Assembly (NCBI GenBank): GCA_035578005.1
Contig: DATJYK010000292.1
Span: 1 to 64,000 of the forward strand
DNA from: Gp13-AA77 sp035578005
GTDB lineage: Bacteria; Acidobacteriota; Terriglobia; UBA7540
Length of the DNA: 64,000 nt
Reading direction: 5' to 3'
In this document: positions 34,068 to 42,716 of the stretch, piece by piece
Position numbering within the stretch: position 1 is the first letter of the stretch
Layout of the letters: each line of letters starts with the position of its first letter
Notes under the pieces: model-generated
Told to the model about the DNA's origin: nothing
What the model saw: the letters and a program-made list of their open reading frames with translations, nothing else
Database searches by the model: none
Made by a program: the position numbers and the translations under genes

Positions 34068-36761
34068 CTACTCCTGGCGTAAGGCGATCATGGGATCCAC
34101 TCGGCTTGCGCGACGCGCAGGCAAGAAGCTGGCGAACAATGCAGCAGCGATCAGGACTGCAATCATAAGTGCGAAGGGCAGCGGCTCCACGGCCCGCACT
34201 CCCTGAACCAGCCTCACCAGGAGGCGTCCTGCCACGAAGGCTCCGATTGCTCCTGCAACCACACCCGCCAGGATCATTCTCAGACTCTGCCGGAGCACGA
34301 GCTGCATCACGTCAGCAGCGCGCGCTCCGAGCGCCATGCGGACCCCGAATTCCGGCACGCGCTGACCGGTGACGTAGGCGAGTACGCCGTAAATGCCCAC
34401 GCAGGCCAGCAGCAGGGCGAGGCCCGCGAAGATGCCGAACAGGAGCATCAGGAACCGCTGCCGGGCAAGCGAATCGTTCACAAGCTGCCCCAACGTACGC
34501 ACCTCGTAGAGAGCTTGATCGCCGGGCGCTCCGCCGGTGGCGCCGCGGAGTTCGCGCCGCATCGGTTCGACAACATTCAAGGGTGGAATGCTGGTGCGGA
34601 CGGCAATCGACATGAGCTCGGACCACCGGCGCATCAACGGGTCTGGCACCTGGGCAAAAGGATAGTAGAACTGCGCGCGTACTCGCGCTTGATCGTCCGC
34701 GGCGAGGCCCCAATACCGGACGTGGCGCACAACACCCACCACCCGGGCGGCGTCAGGACCCGCAGACCCTGACAAGAAGGGACTGTCCGTGTTGGGAAGC
34801 CAGAGGTACTTCCCCACCGGATCCTGGCCGCCAAAAGCGCGCGCGGCCAAGACGTCATCAATCACGACGGCGTGCTCACTGCCGATGCGATCGTGGTCAT
34901 CGAAGAATCGCCCTTTAAGCAGCGGGATGCCCATAACCTTCAGGTAATCCGGCGTCACGCTCGTGGCCAGGGCAAGGGGCTGCTGGTCCGCCGGCGGAAT
35001 CGCCGGTGTGTTCCAGTAGCCGATCGGGTTGTTGCCCTCGCGCATCGGAACCGTATCGACTACGGCGGCGGACAGCACTCCCGGCACGCGCCGCGCATGA
35101 TCCAGGACGTCTTGCCAGGCGGCGCGGATCTGCGCGGGGTTTCGAAGTACGTCGGGCGAAAGCGCCATCCGAGCCGCCAGCACGTTCCGGGAGTCAAAGC
35201 CGGGGTCAAGCGAGGAAAGCCGCAGGAGAGCGCGCCCCAGCATCCCGGCAGAAACCAACAGCACCACTGCCAAGGCGATCTCGGATACGACAAAGCCGCT
35301 ATGTAGACGGCGCGACCTTCCCGCCACGGCGCGGGCTCCGGCGCGAAGAGCCTGCTCGAGGTCGTGCGCGGGAGCGCGCAGGGCAGGCGCCAGTCCAAAA
35401 AGAAGGCCGCTCGCGAGCGACACGGCAAACGCGAAGAGCAGTACATGCCAATCGAGATGCACCTCCGCGGCACGCGGCAAACTGCCCGGCCAGAAGGCCA
35501 CAAAAGGACGGATGCCGTCGGCTGCAAACAGGACTCCTAGGACGCCTCCGCAAAGCCCCAGCACGCCGCTCTCCGCGAGGCATTGACGCACCAGTCGGCT
35601 CCGGCTTGCGCCGAGCGCCGCGCGCATGGCAAGCTCACGCTCGCGTGATACCGCGCGCGCCAACAGGAGGCTGGCCACATTGACGCACGCAATCAACAGC
35701 ACCAGGCTGACGGCGCCGAGAAGCAACCAGAGTGTGGACCCGACATCCCCGACATCCGGACGAAGAGGTTCCGCCGCAAAGCTGCGGTCCTCATTAGAGT
35801 CCGGGTATTGCGCGGCGAGCTGACGGCCGATCAGCCCCAGTTCCGACTGCGCCTGCGCCAACGTGGCGCCCGACCGGAGGCGGGCCAGCACCGCAATGCC
35901 GGGATGCCGGTCGCGACGCTGCATGCTCGGCGAAGGGTCTTGGCCGAGCGGAGTAAACACGTCCGCCTCGTCTGCGTTCAGCCGGAAGCCCGCGGGCGTA
36001 ATTCCGACAACGGTATAGGGCTTGCCGTCGAGAGTCAGCGACCTGCCGACTGCTGCCGGGCTTCCGCCGTAAAGGCGCTGCCAAAGACCGTAACTGATGA
36101 TCATCACGGGCCCCGCGCCCCGCTGGTCTTCTTCGGGTAAAAAGGCACGTCCCCTTAAGAGCGGAACACCGAGAACGGAAAACAAGCCGGATGACACCTG
36201 GAAGCCGTCAACGTACTCGGCCTCCCCGTGCTCGCTTACCAGGCCTCCGCTATAGCGCCAGGCCGCCAAATCCAGAGAGCGGCTCGCGCGCTTGCAGTCC
36301 AGGTAGTTGGGGTAAGCAAACGCCCAGCGATTACCCCAAATTGGACTGGTAACCTTTTTGGTCTGCTCGTTGAGGATGACGAGCCTCGCGGGTTCCAAAT
36401 AAGGCAGCGGCTTGAGCAACACACCATTGACGACCGTGAACATCACCGTGGTGGCTCCAATGCCCAAAGCCAGTGTTACCAGAGCAGCGACCGTAAACCC
36501 CGGTTGCTGCCGCAGCAGTCGCAGCGCGTAGCGGCAGTCTTGCCAAAGGTCCTCCAGCCAGCGCGTGCCGCGAGCGTCGCGGCACTCCTCCTTTACTTGC
36601 TCAGTGCCACCGAGCGCGAGCTTGGCGAGCCGCCGCGCTTCCGCCGGATCGTGGCCTTGCGCGACGAGATCAGCGGCGTGCTGATCGAGGTGGTAGCGCA
36701 GCTCTTTATTAAGCTGCTCTTCCATTTGCTTCCGGCGCAGCAGGCGATGCCACCAGCTCAT
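34068..36761 (-). CDS. ADOP-type MacB/FtsX permease
   Basis: 897 residues from ATG 36761 (MSWWHRLLRRKQMEEQLNKE), which overlaps the PadR stop (ATGA). N-terminal ~80 residues are the permease-prefix domain of ADOPs (acidobacterial duplicated orphan permeases). Then MacB-like transmembrane helix (FTVAALVTLALGIGATTVMF), periplasmic core, and two FtsX domains of three helices each (LWLLLGAVSLVLLIACVNVA; LLFGIFAGLALLLACVGIYG). The C-terminus ends FLPARRASRVDPMIALRQE, a family hallmark. ADOPs lack an ATPase domain and their transported substrate is unknown; export of peptides or lipids is inferred from MacB. It is translationally coupled to its PadR regulator. A second, broken copy lies at 48992-51188. 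Confidence 0.92.
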   Translation of the reverse strand: MSWWHRLLRRKQMEEQLNKELRYHLDQHAADLVAQGHDPAEARRLAKLALGGTEQVKEECRDARGTRWLEDLWQDCRYALRLLRQQPGFTVAALVTLALGIGATTVMFTVVNGVLLKPLPYLEPARLVILNEQTKKVTSPIWGNRWAFAYPNYLDCKRASRSLDLAAWRYSGGLVSEHGEAEYVDGFQVSSGLFSVLGVPLLRGRAFLPEEDQRGAGPVMIISYGLWQRLYGGSPAAVGRSLTLDGKPYTVVGITPAGFRLNADEADVFTPLGQDPSPSMQRRDRHPGIAVLARLRSGATLAQAQSELGLIGRQLAAQYPDSNEDRSFAAEPLRPDVGDVGSTLWLLLGAVSLVLLIACVNVASLLLARAVSRERELAMRAALGASRSRLVRQCLAESGVLGLCGGVLGVLFAADGIRPFVAFWPGSLPRAAEVHLDWHVLLFAFAVSLASGLLFGLAPALRAPAHDLEQALRAGARAVAGRSRRLHSGFVVSEIALAVVLLVSAGMLGRALLRLSSLDPGFDSRNVLAARMALSPDVLRNPAQIRAAWQDVLDHARRVPGVLSAAVVDTVPMREGNNPIGYWNTPAIPPADQQPLALATSVTPDYLKVMGIPLLKGRFFDDHDRIGSEHAVVIDDVLAARAFGGQDPVGKYLWLPNTDSPFLSGSAGPDAARVVGVVRHVRYWGLAADDQARVRAQFYYPFAQVPDPLMRRWSELMSIAVRTSIPPLNVVEPMRRELRGATGGAPGDQALYEVRTLGQLVNDSLARQRFLMLLFGIFAGLALLLACVGIYGVLAYVTGQRVPEFGVRMALGARAADVMQLVLRQSLRMILAGVVAGAIGAFVAGRLLVRLVQGVRAVEPLPFALMIAVLIAAALFASFLPARRASRVDPMIALRQE

Positions 36762-37102
36762 TCCGCACCCCCTTCGGCCATCCCCAGAATCAGGCCTACG
36801 GCCTCGGTCAATCGCTGCCAACTTGCGGCTTCGGTTTCGAGCTGCGCCCGCCCGCGCCGCGTAAGGCGATAGAACTTGGCCTCACGCCCGGTTTCGGTCT
36901 CCTTCCAGTCAGCAGCAAGCAGGCCACGGTTTTCGAGCCGGTGCAGCGCCGGGTAAAGCGACCCTTGCGGAACCTGGACCACGTGGCGCGACACCTGCTG
37001 CAGGCGCTGGGCGATCGCGTAGCCGTGGACGGGGCCGAGCGCGACGACTTTCAAGATGAGTAGATCAAGTGTGCCTTGAGGGAGATCGGACTTCGCTGCC
37101 AT
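36758..37102 (-). CDS. PadR family transcriptional regulator
   Basis: 114 residues. The winged-helix core is clear: QGTLDLLILKVVALGPVHGY, then AQRLQQVSRHVVQVPQGSLY and PALHRLENRGLLAADWKETE, then AKFYRLTRRGRAQLETEAAS. This short PadR-s1 form typically represses its own operon with an ADOP or ABC permease. The stop codon overlaps the ADOP start by 4 nt. A good promoter and two inverted repeats lie upstream (37118-37169), consistent with autorepression. The ligand is unknown. Confidence 0.93.
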   Translation of the reverse strand: MAAKSDLPQGTLDLLILKVVALGPVHGYAIAQRLQQVSRHVVQVPQGSLYPALHRLENRGLLAADWKETETGREAKFYRLTRRGRAQLETEAASWQRLTEAVGLILGMAEGGAE

Positions 37103-37117
37103 CGTCTATACCTCTGA

Positions 37118-37169
37118 CTTCTACATATTATAGGGATGACGTGTAGAAGGTCAAGGTATATTTACCTTG
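37118..37169 (-). promoter_or_regulatory. padR promoter with two candidate operators
   Basis: On the minus strand: -35 TTGACC (37154-37149), 16-nt spacer, -10 TATAAT (37132-37127), 25 nt from the ATG. CTTCTACA (37118-37125) and TGTAGAAG (37142-37149) form a perfect inverted repeat flanking the -10. A second palindrome, CAAGGTATATTTACCTTG (37152-37169), overlaps the -35. Either could be the PadR operator. Confidence 0.65.
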
Positions 37170-37176
37170 GAGTTAC

Positions 37177-37205
37177 TTGTGTTGCCCGCGTTTATGTGGT
37201 ATAAT
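37177..37205 (+). promoter_or_regulatory. Promoter of the dienelactone hydrolase gene
   Basis: TTGTGT (37177-37182), a 17-nt spacer and a perfect TATAAT (37200-37205), about 88 nt upstream of the ATG at 37293. It is divergent from the padR promoter and adjacent to its palindromes, so PadR could affect it as well. Confidence 0.5.
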
Positions 37206-37292
37206 TAATGAGGGAGATTCATGTCCTGTGCTCATGGAACTCACAAGGCAGGCACAGGTCGGTTGAAGACCACCATTTCTTGAGGAGGACAA

Positions 37293-38006
37293 ATGATAAC
37301 GAGCCAGGAAATTCCATACCGTGATGGCGATGCGGAACTCCGCGGCGTATTGTTCAGCGACCCTACGATGCATGACCGGCGGCCCGGCATCCTCGTTGTC
37401 CATGGGGGCGCGGGGATCGATGATCACGCGAAGGGACGCGCCAGAACAATGGCCGGCCTCGGCTTCGTCGCATTCGCTTGCGACATGTACGGCGCGGCCG
37501 TACATGGCAACCGGGAGCGCATCATGACCTCGCTCCAGGAGTTCAGGCAAGACCCGGAGAAACTGTGCCAGCGCGCCCGTGCGGCGCTTGGTGTTTTGGC
37601 TTTGAGCCCGCTCTTCGACGGGCGCATCGCTGCGGTGGGCTATTGCTTCGGCGGATTGACGGTTCTCGAAATGGCGCGGAGCGGCATGGACCTGGCCGGT
37701 GTGGTCAGTGTTCACGGAAGCCTATCAACAGCTCGACGGGCGGCGACGGGGGCAATCAAGGCAAAAATTCTCGTCTGTCACGGTGCCCTGGACCCGCACG
37801 TACCCATGCCACAGGTCACAAGCTTCGTTGAGGAAATGAATCAGGCTGGCGCGGACTGGCAGCTCATCGTTTACGGCGGCGCCATGCACGGCTTCACTCA
37901 CGATTCTGAACCCATTGCTCCAGGGGTTGCGTATCACGCGGCGGCGGACTCGCGTTCCGCGACGGCCATCGGAGATTTCTTGGTCGAGATCTTTGGTTCG
38001 CGCTGA
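37293..38006 (+). CDS. Dienelactone hydrolase family protein
   Basis: 237 residues; ATG at 37293 preceded by GAGGAGGA. Alpha/beta-hydrolase of the dienelactone hydrolase class: RPGILVVHGGAGIDDHAKGR, nucleophile elbow GYCFGG with C118, acid D167 (CHGALDPHVP), and base H199 (GGAMHGFTH). All three triad residues are in family positions, so an active hydrolase is expected. Many members have unknown physiological substrates and are not chlorocatechol enzymes. It lies divergently from padR/ADOP with its own promoter. A palindromic repeat follows the gene (38034-38110). Confidence 0.9.
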   Translation: MITSQEIPYRDGDAELRGVLFSDPTMHDRRPGILVVHGGAGIDDHAKGRARTMAGLGFVAFACDMYGAAVHGNRERIMTSLQEFRQDPEKLCQRARAALGVLALSPLFDGRIAAVGYCFGGLTVLEMARSGMDLAGVVSVHGSLSTARRAATGAIKAKILVCHGALDPHVPMPQVTSFVEEMNQAGADWQLIVYGGAMHGFTHDSEPIAPGVAYHAAADSRSATAIGDFLVEIFGSR

Positions 38007-38033
38007 AGTTTGAGCTTGTGGTCAAATTGACCA

Positions 38034-38110
38034 ATGTGGGCCAATACCCCGGCGGGCGCGAAACGGGACGCCAAGAGGCGGCCACAAGGGCCGCCTCTAC
38101 CTGCCCACAT
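38034..38110. repeat. Palindromic element with GGCGGCCACAAGGGCCGCC half
   Basis: ATGTGGGC (38034-38041) and GCCCACAT (38103-38110) are the outermost arms; inside on the right is GAGGCGGCCACAAGGGCCGC followed by CTCTAC, the half-site of the 6.4 and 22.6 kb elements. The left half is degenerate. It lies between convergent genes. Confidence 0.6.
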
Positions 38111-38113
38111 GGC

Positions 38114-40135
38114 TCAGCGCCGGGCCGCGCTGATTTCCTGGTCTTTGTACTGCAACTGGTAGAGCTTGAAGTAGAGGCCCTGCCGGTCCAGCAGCTCCTG
38201 ATGCGTGCCGATCTCACGCACCCGGCCCTTGTGCATCACGACAATCTTCGAGGCGTTCTGAATGGTCGAGAGCCGGTGCGCGATCACCAGCGCGGTGCGG
38301 TTCTCGAGCAGGCGGTGAAGCGCCTCGCGAATGAGATACTCGGTTTGTGGATCGATGCTGGAGGTCGCTTCGTCAAGAATAAGGATGCGCGGCTGATGGG
38401 CGAGCGCGCGCGCGAAGCAAAGCAGTTGTTTTTGGCCCACCGAAAGCGTGACGCCTCGCTCCTTCACGGGCTCATCGAAGCCGGCGGGCAAGTCTTGGAT
38501 GAAGTCCAGCGCGTTTACCAACAGCGCGGCCTCGCGCACCTCAGCGTCAGTGATCCATTGTGTGCCCAGGCGAATGTTGGAGGCGATGGTGCCTGAGAAC
38601 AGAAACGAATCTTGCAGGACGAGTCCAAAGTTGCGCCGCAGATCGGCCAAACGAAGCCGGCGAATGTCAACGCCGTCCAGAAGAATCTGTCCTTCTTGCA
38701 CGTCGTAATAGCGCAGCAACAGGCTCGAGAGCGTGGTCTTGCCTGCGCCCGTGTGCCCCACCACAGCGACGGTCTCGCCGGGTTCGATGGTGAATGAAAC
38801 GTCTTCCACGACGCGATGAACGCTGTCGTAAGCAAAGCCCACGTTCCGAAACTCGAGGTGCGCGCCCAGAGCCGGGTCATGGCCATTGCCTCCATGGCCG
38901 TCTGGTTGCACATCCAGCAGACCCCCGACAGCCGCGTCCTTATGCGCTTCGGCGAGCGCAGTAGGGACAGGGCTTACCCCACCCCTCAGTTCCCGAGGCG
39001 AGACTTTCGAAGAGGGTAGGGCAAGCCCTACCCCTACAGGCTCCGCTCTTGGGGACTCCGCACCCTCTTGGGGATCTGTGATTGTAATCGGCGTGTCGAG
39101 CAGTTTGAAGATCCGTTCCGCGCTCGCCATGGCTGCCTGCAGGATGTTGTATTTGTCGCTCAAATCCTGAATGGGCCGGAAAAACCGCTGCGAATATTGG
39201 ATGAAAGCAATGGTGGTGCCCACGGTCACCGCACCGTGGAAGCTCAACAGGCGGCCCCAATACAGAATGATGGCGATGGCCATGACGCCGAGGAACTCCA
39301 CCGTGGGGTAGAAGAGGCCGTACGCCAGAATCGAATCCTTATAGGCCTCCATGTGCACGCGATTGATTCTTTCGAATTCCTGGTAGCTTCGTTGCTCACG
39401 GTTAAAGAGCTGCAGCACTGCCATGCCCGTAATGTGCTCCTGAAGATACGCATTAATGCGCGCGATTGCCAGACGAATGCGCCGGTAACTCTCGCGCACC
39501 GCCTTGCGGAACCACATGGTGACCAGGACGATCGCGGGCAGCACTGAGAAAGTCAGCAGGGCCAGCTTCCACTCGACGCGCAGCATGATGGCCACGATGC
39601 TGAGCAGGGTGAAGAGGTCGCCGAAGATAGCGACAACGCCTGAGGCGAAGAGGTCGTTCATCACGTCGACATCGGTAGTGACGCGCGTGACGAGCCGTCC
39701 CACCGGATTCCGGTCATAAAAGGCCAGCTCACTCCTTTGCAGGTGAGCGAAGATCTGCCTGCGAAGGTCGTACATCACCTTCTGCCCGACGAACTGCATC
39801 GCGAAGTCCTGGCCAAACTCCAGGAAAAACGTCAGCAGTACGCTGGGCAGGAAGAGCGCCAAGGCGATCTGAACAATGCCCACAGCAGGATTCGGACTCA
39901 AGAAGTTCGCCAGAAACTTCGGGACCCGGCCGTGGCTGGTGGGATCGAGGTAGCGGTCGACTTCCACCTTCATCAGATATGGCGGCAACGCCTGCAGCAA
40001 TCCATAGAAGAAGATGGCGATCAACGCCAAGATCACAACTCGCCGGTACGGGCGCAGATAGGTGAGCAGCCGCCGCATCAGGCGGGAGTCATACGCCTTA
40101 CCGAGGATTTCTTCTTCGTGAATTGCGTCTGCCAT
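38114..40135 (-). CDS. ABC exporter half-transporter, consensus-site subunit
   Basis: 673 residues; ATG at 40135. Type IV ABC exporter: six-helix domain (residues ~1-345) then nucleotide-binding domain (from ~430). Walker A is VGHTGAGKTT, signature LSVGQ (VTLSVGQKQLLCFARALAHQ), Walker B ILILDEATSSID with the catalytic Glu. A ~60-residue insertion lies between the two domains; part of it (residues ~367-392) is encoded by the palindromic DNA at 38961-39037. It probably pairs with the 581-residue exporter at 40611-42356, since that partner has a degenerate catalytic residue, as in TM287/TM288-like heterodimers. Transported substrate unknown; drug, lipid or peptide export are options. Confidence 0.9.
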   Translation of the reverse strand: MADAIHEEEILGKAYDSRLMRRLLTYLRPYRRVVILALIAIFFYGLLQALPPYLMKVEVDRYLDPTSHGRVPKFLANFLSPNPAVGIVQIALALFLPSVLLTFFLEFGQDFAMQFVGQKVMYDLRRQIFAHLQRSELAFYDRNPVGRLVTRVTTDVDVMNDLFASGVVAIFGDLFTLLSIVAIMLRVEWKLALLTFSVLPAIVLVTMWFRKAVRESYRRIRLAIARINAYLQEHITGMAVLQLFNREQRSYQEFERINRVHMEAYKDSILAYGLFYPTVEFLGVMAIAIILYWGRLLSFHGAVTVGTTIAFIQYSQRFFRPIQDLSDKYNILQAAMASAERIFKLLDTPITITDPQEGAESPRAEPVGVGLALPSSKVSPRELRGGVSPVPTALAEAHKDAAVGGLLDVQPDGHGGNGHDPALGAHLEFRNVGFAYDSVHRVVEDVSFTIEPGETVAVVGHTGAGKTTLSSLLLRYYDVQEGQILLDGVDIRRLRLADLRRNFGLVLQDSFLFSGTIASNIRLGTQWITDAEVREAALLVNALDFIQDLPAGFDEPVKERGVTLSVGQKQLLCFARALAHQPRILILDEATSSIDPQTEYLIREALHRLLENRTALVIAHRLSTIQNASKIVVMHKGRVREIGTHQELLDRQGLYFKLYQLQYKDQEISAARR
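38961..39037. repeat. Palindromic repeat inside the ABC exporter coding frame
   Basis: Arms GTAGGGACAGGGCTTACCCC (from 38961) and GGGTAGGGCAAGCCCTACCC (from 39014) pair at about 19 of 24 positions. The element lies in the linker between transmembrane and nucleotide-binding domains and keeps the frame open, encoding VGVGLALPSSKVSPRELRGG and a following VSPVPTA. It resembles the intergenic GTAGGG-type palindromes. Confidence 0.75.
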
Positions 40136-40175
40136 CTGCTATGTCCTACTTCGTCCTTGGAATCGTCATTCGGCG

Positions 40176-40607
40176 GTCTGTTGTCAGTTGTCCGTTGTCA
40201 GTCGTCCCTGGTTCTCGCAAGGGCTCCGAGACGAGCCCGATTGACCGCAAATATGCGTTCAGTTTCGGCGAAAGTTCATCCAGTGTCTTGTTTCGTTTAG
40301 TGAACCGCGTGCCATTCGTATGAAGCGACGATTATCCTGAAAACTGCCTCGGCCGGCTCCCTCCGCGATGTTGGCTCCGACGCTGTCAGCAGCGCGCACC
40401 ATTTGCTTGCCCACCGTATCGCGCGGAAAATAGTCCCAGGCGAGCACGATATGCCAGATCTCGTCGGCCAATTTCTCCGCCAGCTTGTACACCTGGAGGT
40501 TCTCGAAATGTGTGCGGGTGATGCTCATGATGCACAGTCCCAGGACAGCATGCGAAGGACGACTGACCACGGACAACTGACAAAGGACTTCTGTCTCCTG
40601 ACTTCTG
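40176..40607. repeat. Inverted 7-bp-period arrays around a four-helix-bundle remnant
   Basis: GTTGTCAGTTGTCCGTTGTC-type units at about 40176-40209 face GGACGACTGACCACGGACAA-type units at about 40555-40578, which continue with CTGTCTCCTGACTTCTGCC. The two sets are roughly reverse complements. They bracket the four-helix-bundle pseudogene and lie between the two ABC exporter genes. Confidence 0.7.
40207..40528 (-). pseudogene. Four-helix-bundle (S23/IVP-like) protein, internal deletion
   Basis: From ATG 40528: MSITRTHFENLQVYKLAEKL, DYFPRDTVGKQMVRAADSVG, ANIAEGAGRGSFQDNRRFIR and ARGSLNETRHW, a standard start for this family. Then the frame breaks: after TRHW a different frame continues TLDELSPKLNAYLRSIGLVS, which is the normal C-terminus. 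About 20 residues between (the third helix and loop) are absent, so the gene has an internal deletion that also shifts the frame. Relatives occur within 23S rRNA intervening sequences or as free genes of unknown role. Flanked by 7-bp-period arrays. Confidence 0.78.
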
Positions 40608-40610
40608 CCT

Positions 40611-42356
40611 TTACGCCTCCTGCTCCAACTCCTCTTCAATAAGCTGCCGCCGGTACAGCTCCATGTAATAGCCATCGGCGGCGAGCAGTTCGCTGTGGGT
40701 TCCGCGCTCCACGATCTCTCCGTCGCGCAGCACGACGATCTCGTCAGCGTTTTGCACCGTGGAGACTCGGTGCGAGATCAGAATTGTGGTGCGTCCGGAA
40801 AGCACCCCCGAGAGCCCTTGAAGGATTTTTTCTTCGGTGCCCGTGTCAACGCTCGAAAGGGCGTCATCCAGAATTAGAATTCGGGGGTCGCGGATCAGCG
40901 CGCGGGCGATAGCCGTACGCTGCTTCTGACCGCCGGAAAGCGTCAGCCCGCGCTCCCCCACCGTGGTGTCCATACCCTTGGGAAAGCCGCGAATCTCGGG
41001 CAGAATGTTGGCAATCTCCGTGGCTCGCTCCACCTCCGCCTCGCCCGCCTCCGGCGCTCCGAATCGCACATTTTCACGAATCGTGTCACTAAAAAGAAAA
41101 GTCTCCTGAGGCACGAACCCGATGTGCCGGCGAAGCGCAGCCAAAGGGATGCTCTCGATGGGCACGCCGTCCAGCCGGAGGCTTCCTTCCGGGGCATCCC
41201 AAAGGCGCGGGATGAGACTCACCAACGTTGATTTACCGGAGCCTGTCTCGCCGACGATGGCCACCGTGCGCCCGGCGGGAATGCGCAGGTCAATGTGTTT
41301 CAGAACCGGACGACCGTTATACGCAAAGCTCAGATTGCGGAATTCGATCTCACCCCGAATTGAGGTGATGGGTTTCACGGCAATGTGACGGTCATCGATA
41401 TCAGGCCGCGCGAGGAAGATTTGCCAGAGCCTGCCCAGCGAGGCCAAGCCGCGCTGCACGAGATTTGTGACCCAGCCAAGCGCGATAATGGGCCAGATGA
41501 GGTACATCAGATACACGTTGAAAGCCGCCAGCGTGCCCACCGAGATACTGCCCGCCAGCACGTGGCGCCCGCCGAACACCAGGATCAGCATGAAGGCGAC
41601 GGAAAACATCAGCGCCAGCACAGGCCACAGAAAACTCGATATCCAGATCAGGCCTTTGTTCTTTTCCACGAATTCCTGGTTCATGGTGTCAAAGAGGGCC
41701 ACTTCCGGCTCCTCCTGGCAGAAGGCCCGCACCACGCGGACGCCGGAGAGGTTTTCGCGCACCCGTTCCGTGAGTTGTGAATAGAGGCCCTGAATCTGCT
41801 CGAAACGGTCGTGAATCTTTTGACCGAAAATCTTCACCAGGACGGAAACTACCGGCAAAGGGATAAGCGCGAGCAGCGTGAGCCGCCAGTCAAGATGCAC
41901 CATCAGCGCGATCGTGGCCACTCCTACTACCACCGTCGTCGCTGAGTACATGATGCCCGGTCCCACCAGGTTGCGCACGGCGTTGAGATCATTGGTGAGC
42001 TTTGACATCAAGTCCCCTGTGCGCGTCTCGTTGTAATATCGTTGGGAGAGCCGTTCGAGGTGAGCAAACAGATCGTTCCGCAGGTCGAACTCGACGTCAC
42101 GCGAGATACCAATCAAAATCCAGCGCATCCAGAACTGGAAGATGGCCTTAACGAGCGCGATGGCCAGCATCAAACCGGCATCAAGAAGAAGCGTCCGGGC
42201 GGCGGCGCCTCGCATCAGGGCGTCAACGCCTGCCTTGATGATGAGGGGAATGGTGACACCCACAAGCTGCGCGATTGCCAAAGTGAAAAAGCCCACTACA
42301 TAGCGCTTACGGTAGCGGGCGAGATAGGGGAGCAACGGGCTTAGGCGTCGGAACAT
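40611..42356 (-). CDS. ABC exporter half-transporter, degenerate-site subunit
   Basis: 581 residues; ATG at 42356 without a strong Shine-Dalgarno. Type IV exporter with six helices (residues ~15-310) and NBD (~335-575). Walker A VGETGSGKSTL, signature LTLSGGQKQRTAIARALIRD, Walker B ILILDDALSSVD. The residue after the Walker B Asp is Asp instead of the catalytic Glu, the hallmark of a degenerate ATP site (as in TM287 or BmrC). The 673-residue exporter downstream has the canonical Glu, so the two should form a heterodimer with one active site. They are separated by ~475 bp holding a pseudogene and repeats, probably a later insertion into an operon. Confidence 0.9.
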   Translation of the reverse strand: MFRRLSPLLPYLARYRKRYVVGFFTLAIAQLVGVTIPLIIKAGVDALMRGAAARTLLLDAGLMLAIALVKAIFQFWMRWILIGISRDVEFDLRNDLFAHLERLSQRYYNETRTGDLMSKLTNDLNAVRNLVGPGIMYSATTVVVGVATIALMVHLDWRLTLLALIPLPVVSVLVKIFGQKIHDRFEQIQGLYSQLTERVRENLSGVRVVRAFCQEEPEVALFDTMNQEFVEKNKGLIWISSFLWPVLALMFSVAFMLILVFGGRHVLAGSISVGTLAAFNVYLMYLIWPIIALGWVTNLVQRGLASLGRLWQIFLARPDIDDRHIAVKPITSIRGEIEFRNLSFAYNGRPVLKHIDLRIPAGRTVAIVGETGSGKSTLVSLIPRLWDAPEGSLRLDGVPIESIPLAALRRHIGFVPQETFLFSDTIRENVRFGAPEAGEAEVERATEIANILPEIRGFPKGMDTTVGERGLTLSGGQKQRTAIARALIRDPRILILDDALSSVDTGTEEKILQGLSGVLSGRTTILISHRVSTVQNADEIVVLRDGEIVERGTHSELLAADGYYMELYRRQLIEEELEQEA

Positions 42357-42716
42357 ACGTGAAAGGTATTCCCCGGGGCCACGGAGAAAGGCGGATCAGC
42401 GCCCAGACTTTAGATTATAGTAGGGTGCCGGAGGGCGCGCCAAACCGGTGATTTCTGGGCGGGGGCTCGTGCGTGGATTCCCGGTTCGCGGGAATGGCGT
42501 AACAGGGCAGCAGGGGAAAGTTCCAAATTGACGATACCCATTTGGTAGTTGTTCCACGACTTCTATTTCGACGTTGTACAATCCAACCCGCTGCGGGTGC
42601 CGGCATCCAACTGAATGCGTCGACGGCCGCTGGTTTGCCTTTGACGGGTCTAGGTCTTTGATGGTGAAATGAGAGAATAGCCCTGGGGGTATCAAGTTGA
42701 GCTTCGGAGAGAGCGA
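42357..42716. other. Divergent spacer with a half-repeat at 42471-42545
   Basis: The spacer includes GGATTCCCGGTTCGCGGGAATG followed by AAAGTTCCAAATTGACGATACCC. This matches one half of the nested element at 32.5 kb (GGATTCCCG...CGGGAATG then GGGAAAGTGCC then CTGACCCACTACCC). No gene is seen. The GGAGAG preceding ATG 42717 is the only clear site. Confidence 0.5.

Noticed and set aside
37173..37715. Minus-strand open frame overlapping the dienelactone hydrolase
   Set aside because: It is opposite a gene whose catalytic triad and ribosome binding site are clear.
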